The notes below the pieces were generated by a model. The model saw nothing but the letters and a program-made list of their open reading frames with translations. It ran no database searches and was not told where the DNA came from. A stretch of DNA of 64,000 nucleotides from Actinomadura litoris (lineage in GTDB: Bacteria; Actinomycetota; Actinomycetes; Streptosporangiales; Streptosporangiaceae): contig NZ_WOFH01000011.1 of the NCBI RefSeq assembly GCF_009733595.1, positions 62,001-126,000 on the forward strand. Reading direction: 5' to 3'. Shown here piece after piece: positions 1 to 7,706 of this stretch. The stretch's first letter is position 1, and each line of letters starts with the position of its first letter. The position numbers and the translations under genes are program-made.

Positions 1-874
1 CCAGGCGGTACCGGGTGGCGAGGTCGGTGAGGGGGAGCTGGCCCAGGCGCTTCCGGACACCGCTGTCGTAGGCGATCATGTCGTTGCCGACGACGTTGAC
101 GAAGTGGAACGAGAAGCGGGTGTCCGTCGAGCCGATCAGCGTGGCGAGGGACTGGTAGCCCGCGACGCCGTTCGGGAGCGTGCTGCGCGGCGGGAAGGTC
201 GTGCGGCCGGCGCGGCGGAGGGCGAGCAGGTAGTCCTCGCCGAGGTAGCCCTTGCCCCGGCTGTCGGTGCCGAGCGCGACGGCGCGGCCGAGGAGGGCGA
301 GGATCGCGCGGGTGTCGGCGGCGTCGGCGTCGGTGCCGGAGCGGTGCTGGGTGATGTCGCCGGAGAGCTTCAGCGAGAGCGCCATCGGGAGCTTGAGGAG
401 TTCCTCGGGGCCGAGCGCTTCGAGGAGGCCCTTGGCGAACAGCGGGGTGATGTCGGACGGCTGGAGGCGCCGCAGCTCCGTCCGGGCGGCGGCGTCGCCG
501 CTCGCGGCGCGGCGGAACAGGTCGGCTTCGCGGCGGCCGGCGGCGTAGCCGACCTGGTCGGTGTAGCGGTCGGGGAGCCGCAGGTAGGTGCCGTCGGCGC
601 GGCAGACGGTGAAGGCGAGGTGCTGCCGGTCGAGGTCGCGTGCGAGCAGGTTGCGCCGCCGCAGGTCGGTCGCGGCGTCCTCGGTCCAGGCGGCGATGCG
701 CTTGATCTCCATCGCGGGGGCCGTGCTGACCCCGGCGCCGTGCAGGGCCTGCCAGAGGTCGTCGGCGAGCCGGCGGAGCGCGGGCGCGGCCCGGCTCATG
801 TCCTCGGTCATGTGCTCGAACTCGGCGAGCTTGACGCCGCAGGCGTCGGGGCCGAGCCATCCGTCCGCGGTCAT
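1..874 (-). CDS. Large hypothetical protein behind a WXG100 pair (3' end outside window)
   Basis: The frame starts with ATG at 874 and stays open to the window edge, so about 291 residues are visible and the C-terminus is missing. The start overlaps the stop of the small upstream gene as ATGA, implying coupled translation. The visible part is largely helical and soluble, with no signal peptide or membrane segment. Its place directly behind two WXG100-type genes suggests a type VII secretion substrate or partner, perhaps a toxin whose active domain lies beyond the edge. I do not recognise a named family, so this role is inferred from context only. Confidence 0.65.
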   Translation of the reverse strand, partial: MTADGWLGPDACGVKLAEFEHMTEDMSRAAPALRRLADDLWQALHGAGVSTAPAMEIKRIAAWTEDAATDLRRRNLLARDLDRQHLAFTVCRADGTYLRLPDRYTDQVGYAAGRREADLFRRAASGDAAARTELRRLQPSDITPLFAKGLLEALGPEELLKLPMALSLKLSGDITQHRSGTDADAADTRAILALLGRAVALGTDSRGKGYLGEDYLLALRRAGRTTFPPRSTLPNGVAGYQSLATLIGSTDTRFSFHFVNVVGNDMIAYDSGVRKRLGQLPLTDLATRYRL

Positions 875-1104
875 GCGCGGCGGAGCTCGTCCTCGACGAG
901 CCGGAGCGCCCTCTGTAATGCGGCGCGCAGGGCGGCGTCGTTGCGTTCCAGTCTGGCGGCGAAGGAGCGGGCCGCCGCGCCGCCGACCCAGGCGCGGTCG
1001 TCCATGGCGCGGCGGGACGCGGTGAAGGTGTGCCAGTGCTGGTCGGACAGCGTCTGGATGCGACTCAGAAGGAACCGCAGGCGGGCGGCCTCGGCCTGGT
1101 TCAC
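871..1104 (-). CDS. Small WXG100-like protein
   Basis: A 77-residue helical protein starting at GTG, with GGAGGAAGGG just upstream. Two helices flank a turn containing Trp-Val-Gly near residue 40, which fits the WXG turn of ESX-type helical hairpins; the length is slightly below the usual 90-100. It lies between a clearer WXG100 gene and the large edge-truncated gene, whose start overlaps its stop. The three genes probably form one operon, with the two small proteins forming the heterodimer typical of T7SS substrates. The family assignment rests on length, predicted helicity and the W-x-G turn. Confidence 0.6.
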   Translation of the reverse strand: MNQAEAARLRFLLSRIQTLSDQHWHTFTASRRAMDDRAWVGGAAARSFAARLERNDAALRAALQRALRLVEDELRRA

Positions 1105-1180
1105 GCCCTTCCTCCAGGGAATGGTGCGGGCCCCGGCCTCGGGGGGATGGGCCGGGACCCGCGGTCTTGGGGGGCGGACG

Positions 1181-1453
1181 TCAGCGCGTGGCGGCCTCGA
1201 TGTTCTGCTGGGCCTTCTTGATGTCCTGGCCGCCCTGCTCCAGGGCGAGCGCCATCTTGTCGAAGGCGGTCTTGGCCTCGGCCCAGGCGGAGCGGAAGCG
1301 GTCGGCGCCGGGGCCCCACCAGGCCTGGGAGCTGCTGACCGTGCGCCCGTTCAGATCCTTGATCAGCGCGTCGAGATTGCGGGAGTGCTTGCTGAAGATC
1401 CGGGACAGCTCCTCCAGTTCGCCGATGTTGGCGCCGCGCCTGTCACCGCTCAC
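1181..1453 (-). CDS. WXG100 family T7SS protein
   Basis: A 90-residue protein starting at GTG, with an AAAGGT-like ribosome site upstream. The sequence is a helix, the turn Trp45-Trp46-Gly47-Pro-Gly, and a second helix ending in a polar tail: the standard WXG100 hairpin. Such proteins are exported as dimers through ESX/T7SS machines, here plausibly the one encoded at 22-32 kb. It is the first gene of a short operon running toward the window start. The segment upstream to 1744 is relatively AT-rich and has no gene, so its promoter should lie there. Confidence 0.82.
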   Translation of the reverse strand: MSGDRRGANIGELEELSRIFSKHSRNLDALIKDLNGRTVSSSQAWWGPGADRFRSAWAEAKTAFDKMALALEQGGQDIKKAQQNIEAATR

Positions 1454-1653
1454 TGCTCGACCTTTCGTCGCCCACCGATTTGCCTACCGTGCCGTCAAGA
1501 ATGGCGCCAGCCTACGCCCACTCGATCACCTAAATCCACCCGTACGCCTACCTAAACAGCCACATTCCTACCATCTTTCCTTGTCCGCTTGTGGTCACCC
1601 GCTCCCGGACAGAAGGGCGTTTACGTGTCGTGGCGTGACGCTGCGCAATCTCG

Positions 1654-1665
1654 TGACGTGCGTCA
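1654..1665. promoter_or_regulatory. Short perfect dyad TGACG-TG-CGTCA
   Basis: A perfect 12-bp inverted repeat in the gene-free stretch 1454-1744, upstream of the WXG100 operon. It has the size of a half-turn operator. No regulator can be assigned and chance occurrence is possible. Confidence 0.25.
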
Positions 1666-1744
1666 TTACCGTCCGTCAAGACCCTTTCAGACTGCGTTGG
1701 ATGACCTTTTCCCAGGGAAACAGTTCATTGGCCAGAAAGTAACA

Positions 1745-2287
1745 TCAGCGAGCCGGAGGTTCCGGGTCGTTGACCGGGTGCGCCGCCGGGTCGAGGACGC
1801 GTTCGCCGACCAGTGTGATCTGCTCACCGCGTGTCCGGAACTCGAATCTGCGCCGGACCGATTGGACCAGCGAGCCCGTGTCGTAGCGAACCTCGGTGTG
1901 CTCCACCGCCTCCAGCGTGATGCGGTCGCCCGTCCGGATGGCCTCGCCCCCGTCCAGCCGGGTGCGGGCGCCGGTGTAGGCGGGGCCGCCCTCGACCGGC
2001 GCGCGGTTGCGGTTCTCCAGCTCGCGGACGGCGCGCTCCTGCACCCGCGCCACCCCGGGCGAGATCCGCACGCCGAGCACCTCGGTGGGGGCGCGCCGGT
2101 CGCGGTGCCGCCGCTGGACGAGGGCCTCCGACCGGCGCACCAGCAGGGCGCGGGCGGCGGCGGTCAGCTGGCGGGTCGTGTCGGCGTCCACCCGGGGCGA
2201 GGGCTCCCGGACGGCGGACGAGGCCGGCACCAGCACGCACCCGGCCAGGACGACCGACAGGCCGGTCCGGGTCCACGCGCGCGCCAT
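1745..2287 (-). CDS. Putative lipoprotein
   Basis: A 180-residue protein starting at ATG with GGAGGAGG seven bases upstream. The N-terminus is a short positively charged stretch, a hydrophobic segment and the lipobox-like Leu-Ala-Gly-Cys around residue 17, so it is probably lipid-anchored outside the membrane. The mature part is Arg- and Glu-rich; no enzyme motif is visible. Its downstream flank is the AT-richer intergenic region before the WXG100 genes. I do not recognise the family. An alternative reading is a Sec-exported soluble protein, since Ala-Ser-Ser-Ala follows the cysteine. Confidence 0.6.
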   Translation of the reverse strand: MARAWTRTGLSVVLAGCVLVPASSAVREPSPRVDADTTRQLTAAARALLVRRSEALVQRRHRDRRAPTEVLGVRISPGVARVQERAVRELENRNRAPVEGGPAYTGARTRLDGGEAIRTGDRITLEAVEHTEVRYDTGSLVQSVRRRFEFRTRGEQITLVGERVLDPAAHPVNDPEPPAR

Positions 2288-2400
2288 CGGGCCTCCTCCG
2301 GCCGGGTCCTCCCCCGCTGAGTCCGAGGCGAAGATACACCGGCCCGGCCCCGCCGGGACACCGCCCGCGGGCCGTCCGGGAGCACCACTTGAACACCTCG

Positions 2401-2429
2401 GCCGCGCCCCGCGAGGGGCGGGGCGCGGC
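2401..2429. terminator. GC hairpin downstream of the one-pass membrane protein gene
   Basis: GCCGCGCCCC pairs perfectly with GGGGCGCGGC across a 9-base loop that can pair further at its base. It sits just after the stop of the minus-strand gene ending at 2435, as expected for an actinobacterial terminator without a T tract. Confidence 0.5.
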
Positions 2430-2434
2430 AGCGG

Positions 2435-2764
2435 TCAACCCGACTCCACCTCCAGGGCGGCGACGCGGGAGCGGGCCTGGGCCATCGCCTCGTGGTAGCG
2501 GGTCTCCCAGTCGGCGTCGCCGTCCGGGATGGCGGCGACGGTCTGGCGGCCCAGTTCGGCCAGGACGGCGCCGGACGCGTCGCGGGTGACCTGCCGGACG
2601 AGGACGGTCGTGACGCCGTCCGAGGACTCGGTGCGGGCCTCCCAGCGGGCGGACGGCTCCCGCCGGCGCCGCCCGTCGGCGGACAGCCCGCCGAACGCGT
2701 ACAGCAGCAGGACGACCACGACGGCCGCCACCGCCAGCATCACCAGGATGATCAGGAACCGCAC
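2435..2764 (-). CDS. Single-pass membrane protein, unknown function
   Basis: A 109-residue protein starting at GTG with GGAGGTGA upstream. Residues 3-24 form a strongly hydrophobic membrane anchor, followed by an Arg-rich stretch and a cytoplasmic or exported polar domain of about 80 residues. The gap to the band-7 gene upstream is only seven bases, so the two are probably co-transcribed and may act in one membrane assembly. No known domain is recognised. Confidence 0.65.
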   Translation of the reverse strand: MRFLIILVMLAVAAVVVVLLLYAFGGLSADGRRRREPSARWEARTESSDGVTTVLVRQVTRDASGAVLAELGRQTVAAIPDGDADWETRYHEAMAQARSRVAALEVESG

Positions 2765-2771
2765 GGACGTG

Positions 2772-3821
2772 TCACCTCCGGGGAAGGAGCGAGCCGTTCG
2801 GGTTGCCGGGCGCGTAGACCGTGATGCCCTGCGGGAGCGCCTTCAGCTCCTCGATCCGCGCGCAGGTCGGGCACTTGTTGTAGCCGTCCTGGCGGGCCTT
2901 GTTGGCGGCGGCCTCCGCCTTGGCCGTCGCGACCTTGGCCTGGGCCTCGCTGACCTGCGCGAACGCGGCCTGGGCACGGTCCACGGCGTCCTGCACCTTC
3001 TCCGGCAGCGTGACGCGGACGAGGTTGAAGTGGATGTTGGTCACGTACTTGCCGCCGAGCGTGCCGTCCAGGTCGGCGGCGAGGCTGGTGTTGATCGAGT
3101 TCTGGACCTTGGCGATGTTGGCGTTGTTGCTCTGCGGCTGCTGCGCGGGCTGTCCCGGCTGGGCGGGCTGCTGCGGCCGCACCGGGGCGTTGGTGGAGGC
3201 GTTCTGCACCAGGGCGCAGGAGGAGACCAGCTCGGCGCAGCGGAAGCTGTTGACCTGGCTGCGCAGGTCGTTGTCTATCACCGGGCGGACGACCTGGTCG
3301 AGGAACGCCGACCAGCCCTTGTCGCCGTCGAACGGGGAGTAGCTCTTGCCGTCCGCGCTGCGGAACTTGCGGGTGCCGTACTTGTCGTCGAACGCCTTGA
3401 TGGCCTGGTGGTCCTGGTTGAGGGTGAAGTACAGGGTGCCCTCGATGCCCATGTTGACGCCGTCGGCGCTCGGGACGGTGACGACGTCCACGCCCGACTC
3501 CTCGCCCTTGCGGGCGTCGGAGGTGATCGTGTAGAAGCGCTGCTGCGCCGGGTACTTGTGGACCTTGGAGTACAGCCCGACCCACTTGCGGCCGGAGCCG
3601 GGGTCGATGACCTGGCGGATGCGGTTGTTGTCGAAGAACCCGCCGTTGCGGACGACCGCGATCTCCCCGCCGCTCGTCCGCTCGAAGCCGCCGAGCAGGG
3701 CGCTCAGCGCGGGCCACGCGACCACGACCAGGACCACCGCGATGATGATGGCGTTGCGCCTGCTCGGCACCCGCAGCGCCGCGCTCCGCGCCGCGCCGCC
3801 CCTCGACTCCTTCTCGGCCAC
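2772..3821 (-). CDS. SPFH/band 7 domain membrane protein
   Basis: I place the start at GTG 3821 because GGAGAGGAG lies seven bases upstream; an in-frame ATG at 3953 would add 44 low-complexity residues. The protein (349 aa) has a cytoplasmic basic N-terminus, a membrane anchor at about residues 22-42, then a band-7 type domain beginning Gly-Gly-Glu-Ile-Ala-Val-Val-Arg. A Gln/Pro-rich insert at about 195-220 is followed by an Ala/Lys-rich coiled-coil region, as in prohibitin and flotillin relatives. Such proteins form large membrane scaffolds. The C-terminal Cys-Pro-Thr-Cys pair may form a disulfide or bind metal. Confidence 0.75.
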   Translation of the reverse strand: MAEKESRGGAARSAALRVPSRRNAIIIAVVLVVVAWPALSALLGGFERTSGGEIAVVRNGGFFDNNRIRQVIDPGSGRKWVGLYSKVHKYPAQQRFYTITSDARKGEESGVDVVTVPSADGVNMGIEGTLYFTLNQDHQAIKAFDDKYGTRKFRSADGKSYSPFDGDKGWSAFLDQVVRPVIDNDLRSQVNSFRCAELVSSCALVQNASTNAPVRPQQPAQPGQPAQQPQSNNANIAKVQNSINTSLAADLDGTLGGKYVTNIHFNLVRVTLPEKVQDAVDRAQAAFAQVSEAQAKVATAKAEAAANKARQDGYNKCPTCARIEELKALPQGITVYAPGNPNGSLLPRR

Positions 3822-4024
3822 GTCCTGGCTCCTCTCCCAGCCCACGGCCCTCCGGCCGCCGGTTCGTTGATCAGACGGACGGGAGTCTGTCGTGGATCCA
3901 CCGGTTCGGGGCGGGTATGAGCCGGGACCTTCATTCGTGAGCGAAAACAGCAATAAAGAGGGGGTTACGAAATCCGGGCCGCGCGGTTATCTAGACTGCG
4001 TGCGAGGTTAGGGAGGAGACCCAC

Positions 4025-5794
4025 GTGCGCAAGGTCCTGATCGCCAACCGCGGTGAGATCGCGGTCCGTATAGCCCGTGCGTGCCGCGACGCCGGTCTGG
4101 CCAGTGTCGCGGTGTACGCCGAGCCGGATCTGGACGCGCTGCACGTTCGGGTCGCCGACGAGGCGTTCGCCCTCGACGGGCGCGGCGCCGCCGAGAGCTA
4201 CCTGGACATCGGCAAGCTGCTGCGGATCGCCGCCGAGTCGGGAGCGGACGCCGTCCACCCCGGCTACGGCTTCCTGGCCGAGAACGCCGGCTTCGCCACC
4301 GCGGTGCTGGAAGCGGGGCTGACCTGGATCGGTCCGCCGCCGTCCGCGATCGAGGCGCTCGGCGACAAGGTGCAGGCGCGGCACATCGCGCAGAAGGTGG
4401 GCGCGCCGCTGGTCGCGGGCACCACCGACCCGGTGTCGGGCGCGGACGAGGTCGTCGGGTTCGCCCGCGAGCACGGGCTGCCGATCGCGATCAAGGCGGC
4501 GTACGGCGGCGGCGGGCGCGGGCTGAAGGTCGCCCGCAGCCTGGAGGAGGTCCCCGAGCTGTACGAGTCGGCCGTCCGGGAGGCGGTCGCGGCGTTCGGG
4601 CGCGGCGAGTGCTTCGTCGAGCGCTACCTCGACAGGCCGCGCCACGTCGAGACGCAGTGCGTCGCCGACCAGCACGGGAACGTGGTGGTGGTCTCCACGC
4701 GCGACTGCTCGCTCCAGCGGCGGCACCAGAAGCTCGTCGAGGAGGCCCCGGCGCCCTACCTCTCGGACGAGCAGCTCGACCTGCTGTACCGCTCGTCCAA
4801 GGCGATCCTGAAGGAGGCCGGCTACGTCGGCGCGGGGACGTGCGAGTTCCTCGTCGGCCAGGACGGCACGATCTCCTTCCTGGAGGTCAACACCCGGCTC
4901 CAGGTCGAGCACCCGGTGACCGAGGAGGTCGCGGGCGTCGACCTCGTCCGCGAGATGTTCCGGGTCGCCGACGGCGAGGAGCTCGGCTACGGCGACCCCG
5001 AGCTGCGCGGGCACTCGATCGAGTTCCGGCTGAACGCCGAGGACGCCGGGCGCGGGTTCCTGCCCGCCGTCGGCACCCTGACCGGCTGGGAGCCGCCGAC
5101 CGGCCCCGGCGTCCGCCTGGACACCGGCTACGGCGCGGGGCAGACCGTCCCGCAGGAGTTCGACTCGCTGATCGCCAAGCTGGTCGTCACCGGCGCCACC
5201 CGCCGCCAGGCGGTCGAGCGGGCGCGGCGCGCGCTGGCGGAGTTCGTCATCGAGGGCATGCCGACCGTGCTGCCCTTCCACCGCGCGGTGCTGGACGACC
5301 CGGCCTTCGTCCCCGCCGATGACGACACGCCGTTCTCCGTCCACACCCGGTGGATCGAGACCGAGTTCGACAACCGGATCGCCCCCTACGCGGCGCCGGC
5401 CGCCGAGGAGGAGGACGCGGGCGAGCGCGAGCGCGTCACCGTCGAGGTCGGCGGGCGCCGCATCGAGGTCGTCCTGCCGGCGGGGCTCGGCGCGTCGGCC
5501 GGGGCCCCGGCGCCCGGACGGGCGGCGGCGCCGAGGCGGCGCGGCGGCGCGAAGGGCGGCGGCGCCCAGGCGTCCGGTGACTCGCTGGTCAGTCCGATGC
5601 AGGGGACGATCGTCAAGCTCGTCGTCGAGGACGGCTCGACCGTCGCCGCCGGCGACACCGTCGTCGTCCTGGAGGCGATGAAGATGGAGCAGCCCCTCAC
5701 CGCGCACAAGGCCGGAACGATCACCGGCCTGTCCGCCGGGGTCGGCCAGACGGTCTCCAGCGGCGCGGTGATCTGCGAGATCAAGGACTCCTGA
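4025..5794 (+). CDS. Acetyl/propionyl-CoA carboxylase alpha subunit (biotin carboxylase + BCCP)
   Basis: A 589-residue protein starting at GTG, with GGAGGAG six bases upstream and a possible -10 box TAGACT near 3992. It carries an N-terminal biotin carboxylase domain, an ATP-grasp domain with Gly-Gly-Gly-Gly-Arg-Gly at 161-166, and a C-terminal biotinyl domain with Glu-Ala-Met-Lys-Met, so Lys553 should be the biotinylated residue. It carboxylates biotin with ATP and bicarbonate and passes CO2 to a carboxyltransferase beta subunit that makes malonyl- or methylmalonyl-CoA. No beta subunit gene is in the window. An Ala/Gly/Arg-rich linker at about 500-525 separates the domains. The family is certain; the acyl-CoA preference is not readable. 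Confidence 0.95.
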   Translation: MRKVLIANRGEIAVRIARACRDAGLASVAVYAEPDLDALHVRVADEAFALDGRGAAESYLDIGKLLRIAAESGADAVHPGYGFLAENAGFATAVLEAGLTWIGPPPSAIEALGDKVQARHIAQKVGAPLVAGTTDPVSGADEVVGFAREHGLPIAIKAAYGGGGRGLKVARSLEEVPELYESAVREAVAAFGRGECFVERYLDRPRHVETQCVADQHGNVVVVSTRDCSLQRRHQKLVEEAPAPYLSDEQLDLLYRSSKAILKEAGYVGAGTCEFLVGQDGTISFLEVNTRLQVEHPVTEEVAGVDLVREMFRVADGEELGYGDPELRGHSIEFRLNAEDAGRGFLPAVGTLTGWEPPTGPGVRLDTGYGAGQTVPQEFDSLIAKLVVTGATRRQAVERARRALAEFVIEGMPTVLPFHRAVLDDPAFVPADDDTPFSVHTRWIETEFDNRIAPYAAPAAEEEDAGERERVTVEVGGRRIEVVLPAGLGASAGAPAPGRAAAPRRRGGAKGGGAQASGDSLVSPMQGTIVKLVVEDGSTVAAGDTVVVLEAMKMEQPLTAHKAGTITGLSAGVGQTVSSGAVICEIKDS

Positions 5795-5928
5795 CCCGCG
5801 GCCGGCATCGGGCGGATCCGGGGCGGTTCCGGGCCGTTTCAACGGGCAGGGACCCCTGCGACGGACGGCCGTGGGAACGAGTCGTGGCGCCCACACGTCG
5901 TAGCAGGTAGAGGGGGCTGATCGACATC

Positions 5929-7266
5929 ATGAGCTCCGAGAGACGGGCCCGCCGCGGCCTGCTCGCGACGGTCATCGTCACCGTCCTGCTGGCGCTCGGC
6001 CTGGCCGCACCCGCGCGGGCCGCCGCACCGGCCGGCGCCGCCGCGCCGGTGAGCGCCGTCCGCGCGGACGACACGGTCGGGCAGATCGCCAACGGTCTGA
6101 TCAACTCGCGCCTGTACGTGACGAGCGGCGCGGGCAACGCGCTCTCGGCCGCCGACCAGAACGAGGTCAAGGCGGCGCTGGGGCGCGACCGCGACGCCGA
6201 CATCCGCGCGGTCGTTGTGCGCGACGACATCACCCAGGCCCAGGTGGGCCCGATGCTGAAGGCCGTCGCGAACCGCGTCGGCAAGGGCGAGACGTACGCG
6301 GCCGTCACCGCCGACGGCCGCCACCTGGGCGCGATCTCCAAGAAGCTCGACTCCAAGGAGATCAACCAGATCGTCACCCGCACCAACGGCGTGCCGCTGA
6401 AGGACCGGCTGATCCGGTTCGGCGACCTCGCCGAGAGCAAGACCGACGACAAGGCGCGGTCGAGCGCGATCGCCGGGTACGTGACGCTCGGCGTGCTGCT
6501 CCTGGTGGTGGCGGGCGCGGCGGGCGCGTTCCTGGTCGTCCGCAGGCGGGGCCGCGAGCGCGACGCCCGCCGCATGGCCGAGTTGAAGCGCGGCGTCGAG
6601 GAGGACGTGACGCTCCTCGGCGAGGACATCGCCCGGCTCGACCTCGACGTCATGGACCCGGCCCTCGACCCCGGCACCCGGTCGGACTACGAGCGCGCCC
6701 TGAACTCCTACGACGGCGCGAAGTCGGCCACCGAGCGCGCGGCACGGCCCGAGGACATGCAGGGCGTCACGACGGCGCTGGAGGACGGCCGCTACTACAT
6801 GACGGCCACGCGGGCGCGCCTGGCGGGCGAGCCCGTGCCCGAGCGGCGTCCGCCGTGCTTCTTCAACCCGCAGCACGGGCCGTCCGTCCAGGACGTGACG
6901 TGGGCGCCCCCGGGCGGGGTGGCGCGCTCCGTACCGGCGTGCGCCGCCGACGCGGAGGCGGTCCTGCACGGGACGGACCCGGACGTCCGCATGGTCCCCT
7001 ATGGGGACGGGCGGCGCCCGTACTGGGACGCGGGGCCCGCGTACGCGCCCTACGCCGGCGGCTACTACGCCGGATACGGCGGGTTCGACCTGCTCAGCGG
7101 CATGATGATCGGCACCATGCTCGGCTCGATGATGGGCGGCGGGTTCGGCGGCGGGTTCGCGGGGCCCGGCGACGGCGGGTTCGGCGGTGACGGGGGCGAC
7201 GTCGGCGGCGGCTGGGACTTCGGCAGCGGGGACTTCGGCGGGGGCGGGGACTTCGGCGGGTTCTGA
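5929..7266 (+). CDS. Secreted/membrane protein with Gly-rich tail
   Basis: A 445-residue protein with an N-terminal signal peptide ending near Ala-Arg-Ala-Ala, an extracytoplasmic domain of about 140 residues, a membrane helix at about 183-205, a charged cytoplasmic helical part and a long Gly/Phe/Asp-rich C-terminus. The segment Pro-Cys-Phe-Phe-Asn-Pro-Gln-His-Gly-Pro-Ser and a second Cys resemble a conserved block I associate with actinobacterial TPM-like membrane proteins; this is recollection, not a search. Its stop overlaps the next start as TGATG, so the two genes are translationally coupled. Confidence 0.7.
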   Translation: MSSERRARRGLLATVIVTVLLALGLAAPARAAAPAGAAAPVSAVRADDTVGQIANGLINSRLYVTSGAGNALSAADQNEVKAALGRDRDADIRAVVVRDDITQAQVGPMLKAVANRVGKGETYAAVTADGRHLGAISKKLDSKEINQIVTRTNGVPLKDRLIRFGDLAESKTDDKARSSAIAGYVTLGVLLLVVAGAAGAFLVVRRRGRERDARRMAELKRGVEEDVTLLGEDIARLDLDVMDPALDPGTRSDYERALNSYDGAKSATERAARPEDMQGVTTALEDGRYYMTATRARLAGEPVPERRPPCFFNPQHGPSVQDVTWAPPGGVARSVPACAADAEAVLHGTDPDVRMVPYGDGRRPYWDAGPAYAPYAGGYYAGYGGFDLLSGMMIGTMLGSMMGGGFGGGFAGPGDGGFGGDGGDVGGGWDFGSGDFGGGGDFGGF

Positions 7267-7583
7267 TGGGCCGCCTTCCCGGGGACCCGGGCCTGCTCCG
7301 CCAGGCCGGGTACGCGCTGGGCTTCCGGCTCCCGCCGGGCAACCGCGACTGGGTCAGGCACGACCTCACCGACGCGGGCTGGCGCACGCGCCTCCTGTTG
7401 CGGCACCTGGCCGTGATGCTCCCGATCTGCGCCGGGCTGGCGCTGCTGCCCGGCCCGCCGTGGACGCGCGTCGGCGTCCCGCTGCTGGCGCTGGCGGGCA
7501 GCGTCCTCGCGGTGGCGATCGGCTCCGACGACCTGCGCCGCGCCCGCCTACGCCGCCACGACCTCCGCCCACCAGATCACTGA
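7266..7583 (+). CDS. DUF5313-like small membrane protein
   Basis: A 105-residue protein whose ATG shares one base with the upstream stop. The N-terminal block Tyr-Ala-Leu-Gly-x-Arg-Leu-Pro-Pro, Trp-Val-x-His-Asp-Leu-Thr and an Arg-rich loop precede two hydrophobic helices at about 46-63 and 69-85. This arrangement resembles the DUF5313 family of mycobacteria and relatives, function unknown. It is probably co-expressed with the Gly-rich membrane protein upstream. The family call is by pattern recognition only. Confidence 0.65.
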   Translation: MGRLPGDPGLLRQAGYALGFRLPPGNRDWVRHDLTDAGWRTRLLLRHLAVMLPICAGLALLPGPPWTRVGVPLLALAGSVLAVAIGSDDLRRARLRRHDLRPPDH

Positions 7584-7706
7584 CCGGCGGCCCCGGCCGT
7601 CACGCGAGCGCGTACCGGCCCCCACGGGTCGATCGCGTAGCGATGCCGCGCTCGCACGCCCACGACCAGCCGGGCGGGCTGCCACCTGGGCCGAGACCGG
7701 ACGAAC

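Noticed and set aside
3965..5896. A long open frame antisense to the carboxylase alpha subunit gene
   Set aside because: The plus strand encodes a complete conserved enzyme here; the antisense product is Arg/Asp/Leu-rich without any domain.
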